A stretch of 64,000 nt of DNA from Plenodomus lindquistii (Eukaryota; Ascomycota; Dothideomycetes; Pleosporales; Leptosphaeriaceae), in the NCBI GenBank assembly GCA_025504975.1, contig JANUWI010000001.1, forward strand, positions 744,001-808,000, read 5' to 3'. Every line of letters starts with the position of its first letter. The stretch's first letter is position 1. Under the pieces are notes generated by a model. It had not been told where the DNA came from, did no database searches, and worked only from the letters and a program-made list of their open reading frames with translations. Positions 41,015 through 51,776 of the stretch are shown piece after piece. Both the position numbers and the translations under genes were made by a program.

Positions 41015-44000
41015 CTACTTTTTGCTTCTGCCTCGTTCCTTTTGCACACTCTGTTTCAATACCTTGAGTCTCTCTTCTGTCACACGAATCGCCTCGTCTA
41101 TATCCCTTTCCTTCATCGTCTTTCCGCCCTTCACAGCCTTCTGCTCCCCCATCTCCACACCACCACCGCTCCGCCTTGAGTCGATGGCCTCCTGTCTTAC
41201 CCTGTCGAGCGACACGCGATCTTCAAGCCAATCCCACAACTCGCTCTCTTCATGGCGCCAGATTTCTTCATACGCAACCTGCCGCTGTGCACTCGACCAA
41301 TGATTCGGCCCTGCTACTGCCGTCCCGCCGCGGAAAAACCAGGAGTATATGACTAGGAAACCCAAGACTGCGATTACGACTTGAGTTGAGAAGAGGCCTT
41401 CGAGAATATCAGCCACTGGTCCGAGGAGACTGCGCATGGGGTTGAACATGCCCCAGTCACTTTGTTTCGCTGTTGCCGAGGGGCTAGGCGCAGTGGCGAT
41501 GGCTGGCTCGTCAGCAAGTGCGGCCTTTGATCGTTTACGACCTTTCGCGCCGGGTTTGCCGGGCACGCGGAGTCCGTTGGAAGGTCTGGAGGCGCTGACG
41601 GCGGTCCGGAGAGCGGCAGTTATGGAGGTTGCGTAGGACATTTGGCCATCGTTTGCACCTTTTTCGATGGGCCCTGTTTCGCATTATCAGTAACTGGGCT
41701 CCCTAAGCGTACGGTAAGAGCATGAACACAAGGAAAAAACATACCTCTTAACCAACTCTTGCCGCTCCACTCTACAGTGAAAGTCATGATGAGTCTTGTG
41801 CTGTTTCCAGGTCCCCACATTAGACAATATCGCGTCTTCGTGAGGAAGATACTGCCGCTGGGAACGTCGGGTGTGCTAGTACTGCACTGTACGCTCACAG
41901 CTTTTTCGAGGTCGAATTGCTCGAGTGTCATGGCGATGTTGCATTTTGTTTGGCGTGGCCCAACGGGTGCATTGAGAGGCTTGATGTAGGAATAGTTGAA
42001 GTTCTTCTTGTCTTCACCGAGTCCCTTTTTGTCATCCTCCATTTGCAAATCTGTAGACTTTTGGTCCTCAATCAACCATTTGCGCATGAATACGCCTGAT
42101 GCCGGACCAAACATGAGACTGTAGACTTTGCCAAGGGGAGCGGGGATCGTGGTGTCAATGAGAAGTTTATCGTAATGTTGATCGGTGTCGCCGCACTCGG
42201 TGGGTGCATGTGATGTTGAGCCCGGAAAATCATTTGAGGCTGCTACGCCGTTGGTTGCGGCTTTTGCGGCATCAGCAAGCTCGCCTGCTCCACCGACTGC
42301 TTGTGCTATTGCGCCGCTGACCTTGCGTGTTTCTGCTGGTGCAGCATCAACTTCGCTACCAGCTACGCTACCTTCGCCGGCTTCCGTGTAGCTGCCCATG
42401 CCGTCGTCATCTTCTGCATCCTCGTCGTAGACGTCGTCTTCCGAGTCCTGTAGGGAGCCATCTTCACTGCCTACGGATTCTGCCTTTTCAGTTTTGTCAC
42501 CAGTACCGTCGACAAAGACACCATTGAGTGAAGACTTCAAATTGGGGTGTGAGATCTTCCAGATTCCAATGATCAAGTCGTATGTCGGATCCCGTGAGAG
42601 GAATGATGCAAAGACATTCCGAGCATGGAGCGTCTGTATGACGATTGCATTTGGGAAAACAACAGCCGTTGACTTCTTCTCGACTGACACGACTTCATCA
42701 AAGCTAATGACAAGATTTGTGACCCAGCCGAGAATGTTGCTAGAGAAACACAAATGTCCCTCGGAGACATAGAGACGACCGTGAAGCAGGATCTCTTTTT
42801 GAAGAGCTGCACTATAGTCTTCGATGAGATAGTCATCTTCCGGTACGCTCTTAAACAAGGCGTGGAAATCTCGATTCCTCTTTGGCGATGCGACTGCAAA
42901 TCCGGTTCCATTCAGGCGATTGCCATTCAGAGCAGCACTTGGGGCCAAGGTGGCTGTACTGGCGCCCGGGCCTATGGCGGTGGTGTGCCCAGTGGCTGCA
43001 GAACTGCCTCTGTGTCGTCTTCTTCGACCACCACTTATTCTACTGCGGATGCTGCCCTGTCTTTGCACCGATGAAGCTGCTGGAGAGTCGGTGACCTCTG
43101 GCTGCCGTGGAGGAGAAGCAGCACCTGCACCCGTCTGTGCTGACGCTGCTGTGAGTGAACGCGGCCTTTCGCTGGCCACTGAGAGGGCCTTTTCTCCTGC
43201 GTAAGCGGCTGATACTGCTTGAGCAGCTGCCACGTCTTCTACTTTGGCAGAAGCCTCGTCCGCCTTCATCGTGATGTTAGTCGCTGAAGACATTGGGTTT
43301 ACCTCGTTGCTCTCGTTGATACCGAGATGTGCGAGACTAAGATTTCCCGAGCCTAGGGTTTCTATAGCAGGTCTGCGCTTTTCACTCTCTTGGGCTGTTG
43401 AAGCGTCTGCCGTTTCGGGCCCAATGACTTCTTCTCCACCGTCTGTAGATTGTGTTTCCTCTTCCTTTTGTGGTTGCTGTGCTGTTTTCTGTTTCGAAAC
43501 GGGATTGTTGGCAATAGTATCGGTTATGTTGTTTGCTGCGTTTTGTGCTGCGGAGAAGATGGAAGCGAAAAAGCCTCCCGGTCCACCGGGGGAGGAAGGA
43601 AGAACAGCAGTTCCACCAGGGGTCTTTGCTTCCTCGGGGTGAGGGGTCAAAGGTGCTGCTATAGACTGTGAGAGTTTGCTTGGGGGGTTTGTTGCTGATC
43701 GTACGCGTCGGTGTGATATCATGTTCCCCGAGGGGGAAACGACGATATTTGGATTCGACTGTGTGGCAGTAGGCTGTGGCGCAGGCTTGGGGCTCTTTTG
43801 TTCGGTAGGCGAGGCTGCTTTCCCATCGATGGGGGTGGGTGGGGTTATGAAGGTAGTAGGCGCATCGGACAAGTTCTGTGACGTTGCGGGTATGGTGGTG
43901 ATGATGCGCTTTGGGGCGGTGCCTGTGAGGAATGGAGTCGATTGGGTCTCTTCTGCTGGGCGCAATTGAGGTGGTGAAGCCTGAAAAGGGTCGTCCAAGA

Positions 44001-45194
44001 CTCTATCCTGGCGTTTTTTCCCTCCAAACAGCGATCCAATTGCGCCTCCGCTTGTGCTCGGTCTCGCAGGCTCCTTTGCAACGTCGGGCTCTCCAGCTGT
44101 CTTTGGGGAGGCGGATTTGCGTGCAGGTGCGAAGGCCCCTTTGAGCTTGCCGACTGGTGAGACACCCCGCTTGTTTGCAGTGGTGTCGGCTGTCTTGGTG
44201 TGCGTGGTGGGGGTTCCCTCTGCGGAAGCGGGCGAGTCGGTCAGGCCAGCATGCTTGGCGGTGTCGACGGAATCGAGAGCCTCGGAAGTGATGAGGGGCG
44301 AGGACAGGGTCAGGAGGCCGGCGTGGGACTGGTGTGGTGAGATGCCAGGGCGCTTCAGCGGTGGGCTAAAGGAGGGTTAGTCGGAGGGGGCGGTTGGAGG
44401 CGCACGACGGTAATAAAGAAAGGAACAAATGGGACGAGGGCTGCGTAGGGCTTGCGGAGGACGCGAAGGAGAGTGAAACGCAGGGGAGGGAGAGCGAAGG
44501 CCAAGGATGCGTATATGCGCGTGTACGGTACGTGGTGCGGGAAGCGGGTGGGGATGTTTGCGGCCAGACCATGTCGTGGTTCGCCCAGGCGTCCATGCTG
44601 ACTGCGCCCATGCCACATGGCCGTTGTCTTGGCCCGTCGCACGTGCAACATGTCGCAGCCAGCGGTGCAGGCGGAGAGAAAAAGAACAAAGAAGAAAGAG
44701 GAAACAGAAAAGAGAAGACAGAATAGAGTAAAGAGTAAAGAGTCAAGAGAGGGGACGACGACTTACGCCTCCGTGTCCGAGTCGTCGGTGAGCAGGCTGC
44801 TGGCAACGCTCTTGGCCAGCCCCAGCGAGTCGTCGCTCTGGTCCCGCGGCTCTGCACTGGGCCGCGTGATGGCAGGCACGGGGGGCCCATGGGCGGCCAG
44901 GGCGAGGTCGTCCTGGCTGCGCGATGCCTTGCTCTTGCGGCGGCCCTTGAACAGCTTCGAGATGCGCGTGTGGTGGTGTGCCGACGACGTGTCGCTGCGG
45001 GCATCCTCCGAGTTGGCTCGACTGGCACGCAGCCGGTCCCTTGCTCCGTCTGTCGAGGGGCGCACGTCGTCGGCGGACCGCTCGCTGCTGGCCACGGACA
45101 GCGACGACGAGGCTGCGCCCTTGGACGGCGCGGCGAGCGAGGTGTCGGTGCCCAAGAGGGAGCCGATGCTCCTGCGACGCTCGGTGGCGGCCAT
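41015..45194 (-). CDS. LAM/Ltc-type sterol transporter (GRAM-VASt protein, Ysp2-like)
   Basis: Three exons, 45194-44767, 44365-41745 and 41673-41015, give 1235 residues. Exon 1 and the first ~490 residues of exon 2 are disordered and Ser/Pro/Thr-rich. A GRAM domain lies at about 640-755 (DYSAALQKEILLHGRLYVSEGHLCF...NILGWVTNLVISFDEV). A VASt domain follows at about 890-1060 (YDKLLIDTTIPAPLGKVYSLMFG, NYSYIKPLNAPVGPRQTKC). Exon 3 gives a membrane helix (STQVVIAVLGFLVIYSWFF) and a C-terminal coiled coil. Ysp2/Lam proteins sit in the ER at plasma-membrane contact sites and move sterol between the two. The 41745/41673 join reads SWLRG|PIEKGANDG, so the apparent small gene at the 3' end is really this exon. 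The first intron is 401 bp, long for this genome. Confidence 0.9.
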
Positions 45195-45649
45195 TGCAAG
45201 GACACAGGACAGCACAAGTGCCTATGGGTGCATGTTGCTGCTGCGCCGTGTCGCGGGTGGGGGTCGTGGTCGTGGTGGTTGCGGGCAAGGGCAAGGGCCA
45301 GCGGACGTCGATTACGTAGAGGAGCGACGGCGCTCGAGGCCGTGGAACGAGCGCGCGGCGGCTGAGGGCATCGCGTGCTGTGTCGATGCTACTGTGGATG
45401 CAGATGCAGTGCCGACATGGCCGCAGATAGTGTGATTATGCCCAGGAGAATACGTATGTAGCCGTCAGCTCGGCACATGAAACCCGCGCTCGTGTTTCCT
45501 GGCAGGCCTGGCCATGGGTCTGCATCCCTGTCGCGTCCACGGGTCGCCGTCATGCGCCGCCTGGCATTCACTCACGAGGCACGCGTCGCCTTCGCACCAC
45601 GACTCGGCCAACATGTCCCCTCTTCTTCTCCACCACCTCCACCACCACC
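45195..45649. other. Divergent promoter region of LAM and Atg38-like genes
   Basis: These 455 bp separate the start codons of two divergently transcribed genes. They contain CT/CA-rich stretches and TCC(ACC)n near 45628-45649 just before the plus-strand ATG. No gene is visible. Confidence 0.5.
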
Positions 45650-47430
45650 ATGGAGTCGGCGCACCTCACCAGAGCCCACGAGCACGTCCGCACCGCCGCC
45701 ACGGCCACATACGACAAGAGCGTTGCGACTGCGGGGCAAGAGCACCATCTTGCCGCCGTCGCATTCCACCAGGCCGCTCGAGACACGCACAACGACGAGG
45801 TACCGAGTCCACAGGCAACACGTGCACGCTACACGCCAACTGACAGCCGGCACAGGCCCTGCGTATCCTCGGCCTGCTCCAAGACCACCACCGTAAGCTT
45901 GCCGGTCTGATCAAAGAGGCCCCGCCCAAGGACAAGAAGAGCGATGCCGCCAAACTGTCCGTGGACCACGCCGCCGCACCTTCAGCCTCCAAGACGTCTT
46001 CGTCTCCAGCCTCTGCACTCACCGCAACCTCGCCCACCCCTCCAACCTCCCGTCGCCGACTACCACAGTCGTCCATAGCGACCAACCTCGCCGAGAAGCG
46101 TGGCATCCCCAGCACCAAGAGGGCCAGCAGTGGCACAGCAGCGACCTTGTCGGGCCCTTCAGGAGCAACGCACGACCCGCCATCCACACCAAGCAGGCAT
46201 CTTCTCGCACAGCAGTCGCCCAAGGCCGATTCAAATGGTTCCCGAGACTCCAAGCACGCCAGAGACACCGTCTCGCGGCCCGCATCTCCTCCCTCAGACG
46301 ACAACTTTCGCCGCTTCTACTCAGCATTTGGGGGTGTCATCAATGCACTGTCCGCACCGCTGGCATTCACATCTCTGCCCCTCGTGCCACCCGCTGCAAC
46401 TCCGGTCCCAGAGCCACGCAAAGAAGAGAAGACATCTCAACCCAAGAGCCGAGCACAGTCGCCCGAAGCCGCACGCACAGTCAAGTCTTCAGTACCCGAT
46501 CTAGCTGCTCTCATCGGCCAGCCAGCACTTCGCGCCTTACGCGAAGATGGCGCACCACCACTTGGTCCCAACGAGTCCTTTTACTTGGTGCCCACAGCCG
46601 GCGGCACAGTCACGTATGCAAGCGTTCTTCGCGACCCCAACGCACCGTCTTCCACGCCCCTCGACGCCATCGAGGAATCACCTGGCTCTATGAAGGGCAG
46701 TTCGCACGAAGAATTCGTCGACGCACGCGAAAACGTCGGTCCTCCATCGCCAACGAAACGACGCTCGCATTCACAAGGGAAGACAGGTCCAGGTGTAACA
46801 GCCCAGCGCTCCATCCCAGCCGGCCGAGGCGCGGGCCTCAAAACCCTCGAAGAGCTATCGCTCGAGAACGAAACGCTAAAAACCGTCATTGACAAACAAG
46901 CAAAACGCATCCAAATGTGGGAACTCAATTCTCAAAACTCCTTCAACGCACTGGCCCAATCTTTTCGTGCCCGCGGCCCAGGTTGCAACCACAGTGACCC
47001 CAACGCTCTCGCCCACGCCCTCTCACAAGGCGCCAGCGCCGTCCCTCCTCTCCCCTCCCCACCAATCACAGGCCACACTCAGCAATCACCCACATCTCCA
47101 GGCCCCAGCGTCACAACACCCGACGCAGCAAAACGCATCGCAGACCTCGAAGCCCTGCTCGCCAGCCAAACCGCCAAAGTGAACGACCTAATGAGCAACA
47201 ACGAACAACTTGCCAAGCAAAACGAACGCAACACCCAAGTCTTGGGACGATATAGAGAGCAGTGGGAGAAGCTGAAAGCAGGAGCGAGGAAGAAAGAGCA
47301 GGAACGGCGGGAGAAGCGCGTCGAGGCGGTTATATCTGGGGATGCGGTCAAGGATGGTGAGAGCGGAGATGCAGAGGGGGGTGTCGATGGAGAGGAGTTG
47401 GAAGAAGAACCTGGGTTTGGAAAGGCATGA
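45650..47430 (+). CDS. MIT-domain protein, probable Atg38/NRBF2-like
   Basis: Two exons, 45650-45799 and 45856-47430, with a 56-bp intron, give 574 residues. The join reads DTHNDE|ALRILGLLQDHHRKLAGLI. The first ~75 residues form a three-helix MIT-like bundle rich in Ala and His. The middle is disordered and Ser/Pro-rich. Near residues 395-420 a coiled coil begins with LEELSLENETLKTVIDKQAKRIQMWE, and a second one near 490-550 contains KRIADLEALLASQ and NEQLAKQNERN. MIT plus C-terminal coiled coil is the architecture of Atg38/NRBF2, a dimeric subunit of the autophagy PI3-kinase complex I. The resemblance is in layout and short motifs, so the name is tentative. Confidence 0.68.
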
Positions 47431-47504
47431 GCTAGCCTCACTCAAATATAAATGGATTGGCCGCTCCCTGGTTCAATGGCCACGATGGCAAAATTCATTT
47501 TGGA

Positions 47505-47520
47505 GTGTGTGTGTGTGTGT
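47505..47520 (+). repeat. (GT)8 microsatellite
   Basis: Perfect dinucleotide run in the 3' flank of the Atg38-like gene. Confidence 0.9.
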
Positions 47521-48075
47521 GAGAGTGGTCCTATATGTACAATCATGCATATTACTACAACACGCCCATTCTTCAGACATTCATCTGCGCGTAGCGACCA
47601 TTGTAAACCCGACTGCGCGTTGCAAGTAGCTGGGTTTGAGCCTCACACTGGATGGAAGCTTGTCGTTGATCTACTTGCAACATTATACTCACGAAACGTG
47701 TTTACTTGCTCGTGATGGTCGATTATACTACTCTCTACCTCCTTTAACTTGATTCATTCAAGACGACGAAGAAGAAAAAAAAGTAATCAAAAAAAAAAAA
47801 AGTAAAACCTAGCTAGCTATGGCTAGCTAGCCACAACAATGACAAACATGACTGCGTCGAACGTCGCTTCGATTTGATTCGATCCAGAAAGGTAATCCCT
47901 AGTAAAAGAAATAGAAAAACGTAGGACAGAGAGAAGGGAAAGAAAAGTAGAAATAGGTTTACTAGCCTTAAATCTATAACTACACTATGACCCATTTTTA
48001 AAGACGACGACGAGGAAAATATGGGGGGGGTATCTTGTGTGTGTAGTGTATGTTTGAGATTTGGTTTGGTGGCGG

Positions 48076-48175
48076 TAGTGTAGTGTAGTGTAGTGTAGTG
48101 TAGTGTAGTGTAGTGTAGTGTAGTGTAGTGTAGTGTAGTGTAGTGTAGTGTAGTGTAGTATAGTGTAGTGTAGTG
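48076..48175 (+). repeat. (TAGTG)20 microsatellite
   Basis: Twenty consecutive pentamers, all exact except one TAGTA. TAGG-containing variants continue to about 48198. A CAGT/CAGC tetramer array follows directly, at about 48204-48240. Confidence 0.95.
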
Positions 48176-48738
48176 TAGGTAGTGTAGGTAGTGTAGGTAT
48201 ATCGCAGTCAGTCAGCCAGTCAGCCAGTCAGTTAGTCAGCGCGAAAATAAGACCATGCTCATGTGCAGGACTAATTCATTCATCGGTTCGGCTCTGAAAC
48301 ATTCAAAGTTTTTTTTATTTTATTTTTGTAGCAACCAGATCTTTCAACGACGAGCAAGGACGTCTTGTCTTGGAAATGAAGAGGAAAGAAGGAGAGAGGG
48401 AGGTTAATATCGCTAACCAGCTAGCTGCCCGGATTAAATCTGCAGAGGGAGGCTATGTGCAGAAACAAAGCCGCCTGCCCGCTCAGGTCGCTCTTAAATG
48501 TGAAAAATGACACTGTGTACAGTATAGTATGATAGTCCTGAAAAGCATAGTAGAGTGTTTTCTTTCCATCTATTGGAAAAGACTACAATGCGACTTTCCA
48601 ACACACACAGACCATCCAAGGCGTTCGTTTCCAACACTACTACATACTGAAATTGATACTGATACTGATGCTGATAATTGTGTTGCTTTTCTCAATCGAG
48701 ACAGCTCAGAAGAGAGGAGGAAGATAGGTACGCCTGAA

Positions 48739-48741
<3 letters not shown>

Positions 48742-48772
<31 letters not shown>
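48742..48772 (+). repeat. (GA)15 microsatellite
   Basis: Dinucleotide run about 225 bp beyond the stop codon of the kinase gene, which is transcribed on the minus strand. Confidence 0.95.
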
Positions 48773-48776
<4 letters not shown>

Positions 48777-48996
48777 GATATCAAATAATGAACAAAATCC
48801 GGAAAAAAAGTACAAGGGGGAAAAGAAAAAGAAAGGGGTGGAAACGAAAGGGAAAACGAGAGGAAAGCGAATGTAAAACCGAAAATCCACACCAGGACCG
48901 ACCACATGAGCCCATTCGGCAGAACCAAGTCCTCTGTGTCTAAAAAGTCCGAACCTCCCCTCAATCGTCCCTTCATCGCTCGTTCGTTACAAGCCG

Positions 48997-51120
48997 TCAG
49001 CTCTCAGCAACCAGACAATCCTCCTCTCTGAATCTCAACCCCCCTTCGACTTGAATCCCACCCTGCACCCACTCCGTCTTCTCTATATCCTCCAACCCCT
49101 TCCTCCCCCGACTAACCTTTTTCAGCAGGCTCTCAACAACAACTCTCGCACCCTCCCAATCCTCCCCTTTATTCGCGTCCCACTCCCCATCCTCATTCCC
49201 AAACTTACACCACACCCAGTCACACCTTGCAATCCGATGCGCCGCACGACTCCTACTGGCTGCCTTGCCGGGCGGCGGATCAAATGGTAAGCGACCCTCC
49301 ATGAGCGCATACAGCAGTACACCCAGGGCCCAAGCATCCGTTGCACGACCGTCGTAGGGCTGTCCGAGGAGGATCTCGGGCGCGGCGTAGTCTTCGCTGC
49401 CACAGCGGGTGGTGAGGAGGGGGGACTCGGGGGGTGCGGGGATGCGGCGGGAGAGGCCGAGGTCGGTCAGTGTGGCTAGGGGTCGGACGTGCGACTGAGG
49501 ATTTGTAAGGGAGGGGACAGAGGTGATGGGTATGTTGAGGAGGACGTCTGTGGCCATGATTAGCAAATTACTCGTTGGCAGAGGATATACTCGTCTGGTG
49601 GATGAACGGTAGGGAAACCTCTTACTTTCGAGCTTGATGTCGCGGTGCACGATCAGCTTGTCATGGAGATAGCGTACTGCGCTGACCATTTCGGCAAAGA
49701 TGCGCTGGACAATGGGAAGTGTCAGCTTGTCGCGGTGGTCACTGGCTACATCAAAGAGGTCACCGCCGGGACAGTAGGTAAGCACAATCAGAGCCTGATG
49801 GTCATCGTGATCGAAGGCCTGGAGATGGACAAGAGAAGGGTGGGAGACGGATCGCAGCATTTCAACTTCTCGCTTGAGACTGAGCTCCACACGCTCTTCG
49901 TCGGCGCCACCGGCAGGACCGTGTTCTACGACTTTGATGGCTACGAGTTTGCGGGGGTCCAGGATGGAGTCATCGAGGGGATCTTTGGCAGTGGTCCGCT
50001 CGCAGGTGGCTAGGTAGACCTTGCTAAAGGTGCCCTGGCCGAGTTGGCGGACGGGGCGATACAGCTTCTTGGTCTTTTGGGGCCCCTGCCGTACTACTAT
50101 GTACTTTGTCTTGTCGTCTTCTGTGAGGTCGTCCTCTTCCGTGTCGGTCACGCTACGATTGCTGGCATTGCTGGCGGGAGGAGTGGGGAGAGCGACGGGG
50201 ACTGGGGCGGTGATCATGCCTCGCGATGCGGCGAGGTACTCCTCACGGCGGATGTGGTGCTGGGCAGGCGCGTCTGGGGGGTGTGCTGGGTGCGCTATGG
50301 TGACATTGCGGGGGCGAGGGTTGTGCACAGAGTCTGGCGTGTACTCGCTGAGGCTCCTGTTGGCGGGCTGCGATGAGGCATTGCTCTTCTGTTGTGTGAT
50401 GAGACTGGGGGCGGTGGCGGTCTCGACTGCGGCGGTCTTGAGGCTGCTGTAGCCCTTCTTCTTCAGCGACGGCGACGGCGACAGGGCGCCCTTGGTGAAG
50501 ACGGCGAACGAGTCGTCGCGGGAAGCCACCGAGAGGCCCCTCGAGCGCGGACGGACAGCGGCTCTCTGCCACGGGCCCGGCGAGTCGCTCATGGCCAGCG
50601 GCGAGGGAAGTGGGGTAATGTCACCGAGCGCGTTGAGTGCGGGGGAGGACAGCGCGGAGGCTGGCGACAGCGACCCCAGGCTGTTGGTCGACCACGCCGA
50701 GCGCAGGAAGCCGTCCTGGATGGCAATGGGCGCCGTGCCCGTCTGTCGCAGCGCGTCGCTGCTGCTGCTGCTGCTGCTGGCGCCCTCCACGATGGACGGC
50801 TTGCGTGCGCCGCCGGCTGCGGGCGTGGGCGTGGTCGTGGCAAAGGCTGCGAGGTCCGTTTCGAGCTTCAGCACCGTCGAGGGCGCGCGGACGTGGTAGC
50901 GAGGCAGCTCGAGGCCTGCATGCGCGCCTGGGGGCCCAAAGGAAAGGAGCGCCGTCGCGTTCGAGTGCGCGGGCTGGGCCGCCGGGGCCGCCGTGGCCGC
51001 CGTGACGCTGTCTTGCCGCGTTGCGTCGCCCTGTCCGCTGCGGGCAGACGCCCAGCTGTTGTTGGCGGTAGGCGGCGTGGGCACGGCGGCGGGCTGCGCG
51101 GACGACTCGGGCTCCTCCAT
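48997..51120 (-). CDS. Serine/threonine protein kinase with DLG motif
   Basis: Two exons, 51120-49626 and 49547-48997, give 681 residues. The first ~345 residues are disordered and include a seven-Ser run from a CTG/CAG-type repeat. The kinase domain starts at YRPVRQLGQGTFSKVYLA (Gly loop), with VAIKVVE (Lys), YCPGGDLFDV, the catalytic loop HRDIKLE|NVLLN, TLTDLGLSRR and CGSEDYAAPEILLGQ, then TDAWALGVLLYALMEGRLPF. The magnesium motif is DLG rather than DFG. A 15-20-residue insert sits between the catalytic loop and DLG. The 78-bp intron lies inside the catalytic loop; it is a multiple of three and has no stop, so the unspliced frame stays open. This is a CAMK/NPR-like group kinase; I cannot name the orthologue. 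The ATG at 51120 is chosen because the upstream frame begins with GTG. Confidence 0.85.
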   Translation of the reverse strand: MEEPESSAQPAAVPTPPTANNSWASARSGQGDATRQDSVTAATAAPAAQPAHSNATALLSFGPPGAHAGLELPRYHVRAPSTVLKLETDLAAFATTTPTPAAGGARKPSIVEGASSSSSSSDALRQTGTAPIAIQDGFLRSAWSTNSLGSLSPASALSSPALNALGDITPLPSPLAMSDSPGPWQRAAVRPRSRGLSVASRDDSFAVFTKGALSPSPSLKKKGYSSLKTAAVETATAPSLITQQKSNASSQPANRSLSEYTPDSVHNPRPRNVTIAHPAHPPDAPAQHHIRREEYLAASRGMITAPVPVALPTPPASNASNRSVTDTEEDDLTEDDKTKYIVVRQGPQKTKKLYRPVRQLGQGTFSKVYLATCERTTAKDPLDDSILDPRKLVAIKVVEHGPAGGADEERVELSLKREVEMLRSVSHPSLVHLQAFDHDDHQALIVLTYCPGGDLFDVASDHRDKLTLPIVQRIFAEMVSAVRYLHDKLIVHRDIKLESKRFPYRSSTRRVYPLPTSNLLIMATDVLLNIPITSVPSLTNPQSHVRPLATLTDLGLSRRIPAPPESPLLTTRCGSEDYAAPEILLGQPYDGRATDAWALGVLLYALMEGRLPFDPPPGKAASRSRAAHRIARCDWVWCKFGNEDGEWDANKGEDWEGARVVVESLLKKVSRGRKGLEDIEKTEWVQGGIQVEGGLRFREEDCLVAES

Positions 51121-51776
51121 GGTGGTTTGGTGACGCCGCGCGACAGGCACACTGCAGCCGTTGTCAGGCGAGCCCACCCCCTACTACGTTAGTGCTCAAC
51201 ACGGCGTTAGCGTAGCCTTGCACCTCACAACCAGACATGACACGGCATTGCACACCTCACCCATGACAATCATATGCACAAGCCCAACATCATCGACAAC
51301 CATCTTCGCGGGCCGCTGCTTAGTAGTCTAGATGAGATCGCCAGTCGCTGTCCCAACATACAGTGCCACTGCCCTTCCATCTCCGCCTGTCCCAATCTGC
51401 ATTCCTGTTCGCAAAAGCTACCAACTGAACCGCGAGCGTCAGCCCTTGTATCGCATCCGTGTCAACGCGCTCGGCGTCGAGGCAACAATGGCAGTCTTTG
51501 TCCAAACTAGAATAACAACCGATGAGACCCAGGCGTCAAAGCTGTAACATTAATCATTATCGTCGTTAGGCATGGGGACCAAGACCACTTACTCAATACT
51601 ACACAGACTCTGGAGCTTGAAAGCCAAGACTAGTACAAACTCAAGATCCACAGCGCAAAAATCGTCAATGTCGTCGACGTCGATCAAGAACGCAGTCAAT
51701 CAACTGGAGCTGAGGGAACCGTTAGTGACCACCACATGTCTGGAGACTCAACTTACTCAGACGACTCAGACCAGCT
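51121..51776. other. Intergenic, no supported gene
   Basis: This is the promoter side of the kinase gene and the 3' flank of the gene at 51777. Short frames only, without motifs. Confidence 0.45.

Larger units (their letters stand above)
47431..48996. other. Microsatellite-rich convergent intergenic region
   Basis: These 1.6 kb lie between two stop codons, so the stretch holds 3' untranslated regions only. It contains a (GT)8 run, a poly-A-rich segment near 47775-47805, a TAGC-type palindrome near 47810-47832, the (TAGTG)20 array, a CAGT-type array near 48204-48240 and a (GA)15 run. I see no coding frame. Confidence 0.7.

Noticed and set aside
41015..41641. Stand-alone 208-residue membrane protein
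   Set aside because: It joins in phase across a 71-bp intron to the GRAM-VASt protein upstream and provides its expected membrane helix, so it is the last exon of the LAM gene.
44763..45215. Stand-alone 150-residue Ser-rich protein
   Set aside because: Its end is a GTAAGT donor whose phase matches the TTTAG acceptor at 44366, making it the first exon of the LAM gene.
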